DNA from: Streptomyces mayonensis
Lineage (GTDB): Bacteria > Actinomycetota > Actinomycetes > Streptomycetales > Streptomycetaceae
DNA length: 46,282 nucleotides
NCBI RefSeq assembly: GCF_018982965.1
Contig: NZ_JACBYP010000063.1
Span: 1 to 46,282 of the forward strand
Direction: 5' to 3'
Shown: piece by piece, positions 40,411 through 46,282 of the stretch
Position numbering within the stretch: position 1 is the first letter of the stretch
Layout: every line of letters starts with the position of its first letter
Position numbers and translations under genes: made by a program
The notes under the pieces: model-generated
What the model was told of the DNA's origin: nothing
Seen by the model: the letters and a program-made list of their open reading frames with translations, nothing else
Databases searched by the model: none

Positions 40411-43164
40411 TCAGGGCATCGGCTGCTCGGCCCAGATGACCTTGCCGCCCGGCGTGTAGCGGGTGCCCCAGCGCTCGGCGAGCTGCGCGACGAGGAACAG
40501 CCCGCGCCCGCCCTCGTCGGTCATGGCCGCGTAGCGCAGGTGCGGCGAGGTGCTGCTGCTGTCGAACACCTCGCAGATCAGGCTGCGGTCGCGCACCACC
40601 CGGACGTGCACCGTCTCACCGCCGTACCGGATCGCGTTGGTGACCAGCTCGCTCAGGACCAGCTCCGTGGTGAACGCCAGCTCGTCCAGGCCCCACTCGG
40701 CCAGCCGTCCGGTGACCTGGGAGCGCACCTCGCCGACCGCCGCAGGATCGTTCGGCACCTCCCACTCGGCGACCCGGTCGGAACCGAGCGTGCGGGTACG
40801 GGCGACGAGGAGCGCGATGTCGTCGCCCGGCCGGTCCGGGAGCCTGGCGTCCAGGACGGTGCGGCAGGTCTCCTCGGGCGTCTCGCCGGCCGTCTCCAGC
40901 GCCCGGCGCAGCTGATCGAGACCGACGTCGATGTCGTGCCGCCGGTCCTCGACGAGGCCGTCGGTGTAGAGCACCAGCCGGCTGCCCTCCGCCAGCCGCA
41001 GCTCGGTGGTCTCGAAGGGGAGGCCGCCCAGCCCCAGCGGGGGACCGGCGGGCACCTCGGGGAACTCCACCACACCGTCGGGCCGGACCAGCGCCGGCGG
41101 CGGATGACCCGCTCGGGCGACGGTACAGGTGCCGGACACCGGGTCGTAGATCGCGTACAGACACGTCGCGCCGGTGACCGGGGCGGTGCCCTCGTCGGTC
41201 GGCTCGTCCTGGTCGATGCGGCCGACCAGCTCGTCCAGCAGACCGAGCAGTTCGTCGGGCGGCAGGTCCAGGGCGGTGAAGTTGTGCACCGCCGTCCGCA
41301 GCCGCCCCATGGTGGCTGCGGCGTGCAGCCCGTGCCCGACGACGTCGCCGACCACGAGCGCGACCCGGGCCCCGGACAGCGGCAGCACGTCGAACCAGTC
41401 ACCGCCGACCCCGGCCTGCGCGGGCAGATACCGGTAGGCGACGTCCAGGGCGGTCTGGTCGGGCATCCGTCGGGGCAGCAGACTGCGCTGGAGGGTGACC
41501 GCCATGCTGTGCTCGCGGGTGTAGCGGCGCGCGTTGTCGATGGAGACCGCGGCCCGCGCGACCAGCTCCTCGGCGAGCGCCAGTTCGTCCTCGTCGAACG
41601 CCTCCGGCTGCCGGGAACGCCAGAAGCAGACCACCCCGAGCACCAGGGTGCCGGCGCGCAGCGGCAGGGCGATGAGCGAGTGGACGCCGTACTCCATCAC
41701 CTGGGTGGAGCGCTCGAGGTCCTGCGCCTGCCAGCCGGGCGCGTCGACGAGGCGCGGCTCCAGCTGGGGCCGCGCGGTCTCCAGGGCCCTGCTCTGCGGC
41801 GAGGACGCCACGAAGCGGATCTGCCGGCCGATCGGGTAGAGCGGTACGTCCCCGGTGATGCCGCCGAGCGCGCAGCGGCGCAGCGGCGTCGCGCCCTCCG
41901 GCTGGCCGCCCGCCAGCACGGCGTCGAAGAGGTCGACGCTGACGTAGTCCGCGAAGCGCGGCACGGCCAGCTCCGTCAGCTCCTCGGCGGTGCGGGTCAC
42001 GTCCAGGCTGGTGCCGATGCGCACACCGGCGGAGTAGAGCATGTCCAGCCGTTCCCGGGCGGTCTCGGCCCGCCCGGACAGGGCCCTCAGCTCCGTGGAG
42101 TCGCGCAGCGTGGCCACGCTGCCCGCCGGGCCGCCCCGTACGTCCGTGGGCCGCTGGTTCACGGCCAGCAGCCGGTCCTTGACCAGGTGGACCTCGTCGG
42201 TCGCCACCCGTCCCGAGGCCAGCAGCTCGGCCGCGTCGTCCGGCAGCCCGAGACCGGAGACGTGCCGGCCCTCGGCGTCGGCGGGCAGTTCGAGCAGGCG
42301 CTGCGCCTCGTCGTTGGCCAGGAGCAGGCGGCCGTCCGGGCCGGTGATGAGGACGCCCTCGCGGACGCTGTGCAGAACCGCGTCGTGGTGTTCGTACATC
42401 TGGGTCATCTCGTGCGGGCCCAGGCCGTGCGTCTGCCGCAGCAGCCGCCGGGCGACGAGCGCCGTGCCCGCCGTCGCCGTCGCCAGTGCCAGCCCGCCAC
42501 CCGCGACGACGAGTACGAGCGGCAGCTGCCGCTCGGCGGCGCCGCCCACGTTCTCGGTGGTGATGCCGGCCGAGACCAGGCCCACGACGGTGCCGTCGGA
42601 CGCCTTCACCGGCACGATCGCCTGGACCAGCGGACCGATCGTGCCGTCGATCTCCTCGGTCACCGTCTTCCCGGCCAGTGCCGGGCCGATGTCGCCGACG
42701 AACGTCTTGCCGATGCGGTCGGACTTGGGATGGGTGTAGCGGATGCCGTCGGTGTCGGTGACGACCACGAAGTCCACGCCGGTGGCCTTGCGCGCCGCCT
42801 CCGCCCGCGGCTGGAGCACCGCAGAGGGGTCGGGGCCGCGCAGTGCCTCCTGGAGGCCGGGGGAGACGGCGAACGTCGACGCCACGGCGACGGACCTGTT
42901 GCGGGCCTCCACCGTGCTGTCGTGCCGTACCTGGAGCACCAGCGCGACCGCCGCGGCCACCACCAGCAGCAGCACGATGACCACGTTCATGACGAAGACC
43001 TGTCCGGCCACACTGCGGCCGGACAGCGCCCAGCGCAGGGCCGAGGCATACCGCCCGGCGCCCGTCCCCCGTCGCGGCCGGTCCGCGTTCCCGCGCTGCC
43101 GGGCGTGCGAGCCGCTGGGACGACGGGGTGACCGCTCTCCGGATCGACCCATCAGTCGCACCAT
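40411..43164 (-). CDS. Multidomain membrane sensor PP2C phosphatase (Cache-PAS-GAF-SpoIIE-HATPase)
   Basis: This encodes 917 aa. The order is: a basic N-terminus; a membrane helix (about 56-79); an extracellular Cache/CitA-like sensor (about 85-205, with DFVVVTDTDGIRYTHPKSDRIG); a second helix (about 212-235); PAS (about 258-365); GAF (about 390-560); a SpoIIE/PP2C domain (about 585-775, GGDWFDV, GDVVGHG, YTDGLVE, GDDIALLVAR); and a HATPase_c anti-sigma-kinase-like domain (about 795-917, ELVLSELVTNAIRYGG, DEGGRGLFLVAQLA). It should sense a small molecule outside and both phosphorylate and dephosphorylate anti-anti-sigma factors. The start at 43164 is a choice; 43152 is also possible. The ligand is unknown; CitA/DcuS-type sensors bind carboxylates. 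Confidence 0.92.
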   Translation of the reverse strand: MVRLMGRSGERSPRRPSGSHARQRGNADRPRRGTGAGRYASALRWALSGRSVAGQVFVMNVVIVLLLVVAAAVALVLQVRHDSTVEARNRSVAVASTFAVSPGLQEALRGPDPSAVLQPRAEAARKATGVDFVVVTDTDGIRYTHPKSDRIGKTFVGDIGPALAGKTVTEEIDGTIGPLVQAIVPVKASDGTVVGLVSAGITTENVGGAAERQLPLVLVVAGGGLALATATAGTALVARRLLRQTHGLGPHEMTQMYEHHDAVLHSVREGVLITGPDGRLLLANDEAQRLLELPADAEGRHVSGLGLPDDAAELLASGRVATDEVHLVKDRLLAVNQRPTDVRGGPAGSVATLRDSTELRALSGRAETARERLDMLYSAGVRIGTSLDVTRTAEELTELAVPRFADYVSVDLFDAVLAGGQPEGATPLRRCALGGITGDVPLYPIGRQIRFVASSPQSRALETARPQLEPRLVDAPGWQAQDLERSTQVMEYGVHSLIALPLRAGTLVLGVVCFWRSRQPEAFDEDELALAEELVARAAVSIDNARRYTREHSMAVTLQRSLLPRRMPDQTALDVAYRYLPAQAGVGGDWFDVLPLSGARVALVVGDVVGHGLHAAATMGRLRTAVHNFTALDLPPDELLGLLDELVGRIDQDEPTDEGTAPVTGATCLYAIYDPVSGTCTVARAGHPPPALVRPDGVVEFPEVPAGPPLGLGGLPFETTELRLAEGSRLVLYTDGLVEDRRHDIDVGLDQLRRALETAGETPEETCRTVLDARLPDRPGDDIALLVARTRTLGSDRVAEWEVPNDPAAVGEVRSQVTGRLAEWGLDELAFTTELVLSELVTNAIRYGGETVHVRVVRDRSLICEVFDSSSTSPHLRYAAMTDEGGRGLFLVAQLAERWGTRYTPGGKVIWAEQPMP

Positions 43165-43252
43165 GAGCCCATGTCTACACTGCCGGGGCACGGGAGGCGA
43201 GGGGCGCCCCCTGCGACGTGGCGGTACGCCGGAGTCCGGCCGGACGGCCCTC

Positions 43253-45802
43253 TCACCGCGGGCCTCCGGGTCCCGGGCGGCGCGCGGCGAGCAGGAGGGC
43301 GATGTCGTCCCGCCGGTCCGCGGTGTGCCGGGCGCTCACGATGAGGCGGTCCGCGACCTCCGCCAGCGCGGGGCTCCCGGGGCGCGGGGCGGGTGCGCCG
43401 GCCGCGCCCAGCGCCAGCCGGAGCGCGGTGATGCCCTCGTCGATGTCGGTGCCGGGCCGCTCCACCAGCCCGTCCGTGTACAGGGCGAGGACGGCACCGG
43501 GCTGGATCCGGAACTCGGTCAGCGGATAGGACGCGTGGGGATCCACGCCGAGTACCACGCCGCCGGGCAGGTCGAGTGTCCCGGTCCGTCCGTCCGGGTG
43601 GCGCAGGAGCGGCGGCGGATGGCCCGCACGGGCCGCGCGGGCCCGTCCGGTGGCCGGGTCGAGCCGGATGTAGCAGCAGCTCGCGAACAGGCCCGGGTCG
43701 AGATCGGTCAGCAGGTGGTTGACGCCGTTCATGACCTCGTCGGGCGATCGGTCGCCCAGGGCGAAGGCGCGCACGGCGCTGCGCAGTTGGCCCATCGTCG
43801 CCGCAGCCTGCACACCGTGCCCCTGGACGTCCCCGATGACCAGGGCCATCCCGTCCCCGGAGGCGACCACGTCGTACCAGTCGCCGCCCACCTCCATGCC
43901 CTGGGTGCCCGGCAGATACCGTCCCGCCGTCTCCAGCAGGGGATGCTCGGGCAGCCGCCGGGGCAGCAGCACCCCCTGCAGTCCCCGGGCGAGCGCCGTC
44001 TCGGACTCGTAGCGGCGGGCCTTCTCCATGGCGTGCGCGATCAGACCGGCGAGTGCGGTCAGCACCGAGCGCTCCTCGGCACTGAAGCCGCGGGCGCGGT
44101 CGAAGCCGAGGATGCAGGAGCCGACCGGGCGCCCGGAGGCGATCAGCGGCAGGTAGGCGCGGGCGCCCACCGTGGCGTCGAGCGGCATCTCCGGGTAGGC
44201 GGCGGCCAGGTCGTGCATCGAGTCGAAGAAGAGCGGCCGGCCGCCGGTCAGGGCCTCGACGCCGGGCAGGCGGGCGTCGAGCGGTACGTCCTGCAGAGCG
44301 GCGAGGAACCCGGGCGGGAAGCCCGTCTCCCACGCCAGGTGCATGCGCCGGTCCTGGAGCACGTAGAGGGCGAGCCGGCGGCCGCCGAACGCCGACTGCA
44401 GTTCCCGGAAGACCACGGCCGACACCTGGTGCGCGGTGACCGCCTCGGTCAGGGCCACCGCCAGGACGATGGGCCGGTACCTCGGCGAGGTCGACGCGAT
44501 CGGCGGCCCTGGATCGTCGGGCTCCGGCTCCGTCTCCCCCTCCGGCGTCGCCCGCTCGGCGCCGCGTCCGGCGGAGACGTCGGCCCCCCGGTTGGCCGGG
44601 CGGAGCGTGCCGGTCAGGAAGTCCGGGCCCGCGTACAGCGAGGTGACCAGCCAGTCGCCCTCGAAGGGCCGTGGGGCCGTGCGTCGGCCGGTGCCGGGCG
44701 GGCGCCGGACATGGAAGCGGACCGGCTCGGGGGAGAGCAGGGCGCCGCGCAGGTGGTCCCCGTAGGCAGGCTGGTCGAGCCAGGGCACGGCCTCCCACAG
44801 GGGGCGGCCGAGCAGCTCCGCCCGGGACCGGCCCAGGAGTTCGGCGGCGCGCGGATTGACGTACACAAGCGTGCCCATCCGGTCCAGGCAGAAGATCCCC
44901 TCCGGCAGCAGGTCGGCCGCCGCGTCGGCCACGGCGGCGGCGAACGGATCGCGCACGCTGCCGCGTACCGGGCCGCCCACCGGCGGCGCGCCCTGCGGTC
45001 GCCACAGCTCCACCAGACGCAGCGACCCGTCCGCCGTCCGGACGTAGAGCGGCAGGTGGGGCGGCCGGCCCGCGGCCGTCTCGCGCAGCGCCGCCGACAG
45101 CCGGTGGCCGTCGCCCGGGGCCATGACGGCGGTGAGCGCTCCGAGCGCCACCGTGGGCGCCGCCGCCGGTCCGAGCAGGGTGCGCAGCGGTTCGTCGAGG
45201 GTGACGGAATCCGTGTCCGGGTCCCACGCGAAGCTCCCGGCGCGCTGCCGGCGGCGGCCCGAGGCGGGCGGCGGGACGCTCAGGGGCTCGCCCTCCCAGG
45301 CGACCGCCGGCTCCTCGCGGCCGGCGTCCAGCCGGTCCAGGGCGGCGCCGAGCTCCTGCGAGATCCGCGCCATCCGGTCGGCACCCTCCAGCAGTTCGGC
45401 CGCGTCCGCGACGGCGGGGCGCAGCACGGTCAGCACCCCGTGGGTGCGTTCCGCGCCGGCGACGGGCACGAACAGGGACCCGAACGGGAAGGGAAGTCCC
45501 GCCGCGAACTGCGGGTAGCGGCGCATGGTCTCGGCGGCGTCCGGCAGCAGCACGCGCACCCCGCGCCGGAAGGCGTCGGCGACCGGGAACGGGCTGTCGG
45601 AGTGCAGGCGCCACCAGGGCCGGAACAGCGGTCCGGGCAGCCCGGCGAGGACGGCCAGCCGCAGCAGACCCGGAGCGCGGGACCGCAGGTAGACGCCGCC
45701 CACCCGGCCGTCCGCCGCGCCGATGGACCGGGCACAGGCGTCGAGCAGCAGGGCCGTCAGCCGTTCCGGCGTCCGGCCTCCGTCCTCGGCGCCTGCACTC
45801 AT
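43253..45802 (-). CDS. Cytoplasmic GAF-PAS-GAF-SpoIIE PP2C phosphatase
   Basis: This encodes 849 aa with no membrane helix. The order is: a GAF-like domain (about 10-160, RLTALLLDACARSIGAADG and PFGSLFVPVAGAERTHGVLTVLRP); a degenerate PAS-like region (about 185-290); a PAS domain (about 295-415, ADLLPEGIFCLDRMGTLVYVN); a linker; GAF (about 440-615); and a complete SpoIIE/PP2C domain (about 630-845, GGDWYDV, GDVQGHG, LYTDGLVERPG, RRDDIALLL). It lacks the HATPase domain of its neighbour. The ATG at 45802 follows GAGGTGGAG. It reads toward the other phosphatase, 88 bp apart, so the two may form an operon controlling the same sigma circuit. Signal and target are unknown. Confidence 0.92.
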   Translation of the reverse strand: MSAGAEDGGRTPERLTALLLDACARSIGAADGRVGGVYLRSRAPGLLRLAVLAGLPGPLFRPWWRLHSDSPFPVADAFRRGVRVLLPDAAETMRRYPQFAAGLPFPFGSLFVPVAGAERTHGVLTVLRPAVADAAELLEGADRMARISQELGAALDRLDAGREEPAVAWEGEPLSVPPPASGRRRQRAGSFAWDPDTDSVTLDEPLRTLLGPAAAPTVALGALTAVMAPGDGHRLSAALRETAAGRPPHLPLYVRTADGSLRLVELWRPQGAPPVGGPVRGSVRDPFAAAVADAAADLLPEGIFCLDRMGTLVYVNPRAAELLGRSRAELLGRPLWEAVPWLDQPAYGDHLRGALLSPEPVRFHVRRPPGTGRRTAPRPFEGDWLVTSLYAGPDFLTGTLRPANRGADVSAGRGAERATPEGETEPEPDDPGPPIASTSPRYRPIVLAVALTEAVTAHQVSAVVFRELQSAFGGRRLALYVLQDRRMHLAWETGFPPGFLAALQDVPLDARLPGVEALTGGRPLFFDSMHDLAAAYPEMPLDATVGARAYLPLIASGRPVGSCILGFDRARGFSAEERSVLTALAGLIAHAMEKARRYESETALARGLQGVLLPRRLPEHPLLETAGRYLPGTQGMEVGGDWYDVVASGDGMALVIGDVQGHGVQAAATMGQLRSAVRAFALGDRSPDEVMNGVNHLLTDLDPGLFASCCYIRLDPATGRARAARAGHPPPLLRHPDGRTGTLDLPGGVVLGVDPHASYPLTEFRIQPGAVLALYTDGLVERPGTDIDEGITALRLALGAAGAPAPRPGSPALAEVADRLIVSARHTADRRDDIALLLAARRPGPGGPR

Positions 45803-46122
45803 CGGCTCCACCTCGTCCGTGCGCCGCCACGCATGCGACACAGCAAGAATGCTCCATTTTGCCCAGATATGCGCACGCGGTCGGCCCGCACGGGTGAGAG
45901 CGTGCTCCGCCGCCCGGCGGACGGGGAGTCCGTGACCTCCTGCCCGACGACTGCGTCGGCCTCCGGTCCGCTGCGACAGCGCCTCCGCGGTCCCGCCCGA
46001 CGGCCGGCGGAACCTCCGGCGCTGCGCCGGCCGGCCGGTGCGAGCCGTGCGGTCGCGTACCCGGGGGCCGCGGACCTGAGCGACGGCTGGGACAGCCGGG
46101 AAGGCTGAGACGGCTGAGACGG
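45803..46122. other. Intergenic region upstream of the phosphatase gene
   Basis: No gene is supported here. An AT-richer stretch at about 45840-45875 probably holds the phosphatase promoter. Near 46103-46120 the unit GGCTGAGAC occurs twice plus a variant. Confidence 0.45.
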
Positions 46123-46282
46123 CTAGGACGCACAGGTCACCGTCACCGCGGGCGTCGGCCCGGTCGGCACCTGGGCCACGACGGACACCCTGCCCCAGTG
46201 GCTGCCGGCGGCCCCGCAGTCCTCCGCAGTCCCCAAGGGCCCCCCCCCCCCCCCCCCCCCCCCGCCCCCCCGGGCCCCCCGC
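46123..46282 (-). CDS. C-terminal end of an unidentified protein, cut by the window edge
   Basis: Reading the minus strand into a TAG (46123-46125), the last codons give GSHWGRVSVVAQVPTGPTPA and then VTVTCAS. The strand-like Val/Thr pattern, Cys and codon bias look like the end of a real, perhaps secreted, beta-rich protein. Beyond about 46235 the sequence turns into a C homopolymer that cannot be trusted, so the reading frame cannot be followed. No ribosome site or family can be given. Confidence 0.4.
   Translation of the reverse strand, partial: RGARGGGGGGGGGGPLGTAEDCGAAGSHWGRVSVVAQVPTGPTPAVTVTCAS
46240..46263. repeat. 24-base C homopolymer at the window end, likely artefact
   Basis: Twenty-four consecutive C, then mixed C/G runs to the end. 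Such a run is out of character for the rest of the sequence and typical of low-quality contig ends. Confidence 0.85.

Noticed and set aside
42743..46108. A 1121-codon open frame on the plus strand
   Set aside because: It is the antisense shadow of the two SpoIIE phosphatase genes; composition is Gly/Arg/Gln-rich with no domain.
43152..46133. A 993-codon open frame on the minus strand
   Set aside because: It overlaps the real phosphatase gene in another frame and is Arg/Pro/Gly-rich without motifs.

Overview
The window looks like Streptomyces chromosomal DNA. GC content is very high, GTG starts are common, genes overlap through GTGA or ATGA junctions, and there are several families typical of the genus: DUF5709, DUF5133, the XRE/DUF5753 + DUF397 + DUF574-type methyltransferase set, SpoIIE-type PP2C phosphatases, a GH64 glucanase and a GH46 chitosanase. 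I see no tRNA, rRNA, CRISPR array, intact insertion sequence or phage module. The left edge cuts a gene. The right edge ends in a long C homopolymer that looks like a contig-end artefact.

Layout, left to right. 1-5.3 kb: the tail of an unknown gene, a polytopic GT-C-like membrane protein, a DUF5709 protein, a small acidic protein, a membrane PP2C phosphatase and a Tat-exported GH64 beta-1,3-glucanase with a LacI-type palindrome upstream. 5.3-9.8 kb: a decayed stretch, an AraC regulator divergent from a small secreted protein, a secreted peptidoglycan-binding-fold protein, a DinB-fold protein and a Gfo/Idh/MocA oxidoreductase. 10.2-16.8 kb: a PucR-type regulator followed by a complete, translationally coupled Liv-type ABC importer (F-G-H-M-K order). 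16.9-19.3 kb: the methyltransferase / XRE / DUF397 set. 19.6-23.5 kb: small conserved proteins and a minimal graspetide (ATP-grasp RiPP) locus, tgmA-tgmB. 23.7-29.1 kb: a repeat-rich membrane protein and a three-subunit PaoABC-like molybdenum hydroxylase. 29.7-33.1 kb: an unrecognised protein, an SDR oxidoreductase and a YihY/BrkB membrane protein. 33.3-35.4 kb: a roadblock/LC7 and DUF4388 operon whose last gene has lost its 3' end. 35.4-38.6 kb: an FprA-type ferredoxin-NADP reductase behind an iron-box-like site, and a DHA2 MFS exporter. 38.8-46.3 kb: a small basic protein, a CsbD-like protein, a Tat-exported GH46 chitosanase with a palindromic operator, two large multidomain SpoIIE phosphatases, and a gene cut by the right edge.

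Recurring themes are extracellular polysaccharide use (GH64, GH46, each with its own candidate operator), sensing and phospho-signalling (three PP2C phosphatases), and redox chemistry (molybdenum hydroxylase, FNR, SDR, Gfo/Idh/MocA). The best candidates for unusual biology are the tgmA-tgmB locus, which has no methyltransferase beside it; the roadblock/DUF4388 operon, which has no GTPase or histidine kinase; and the XRE/DUF397 module with a palindrome in its promoter region.
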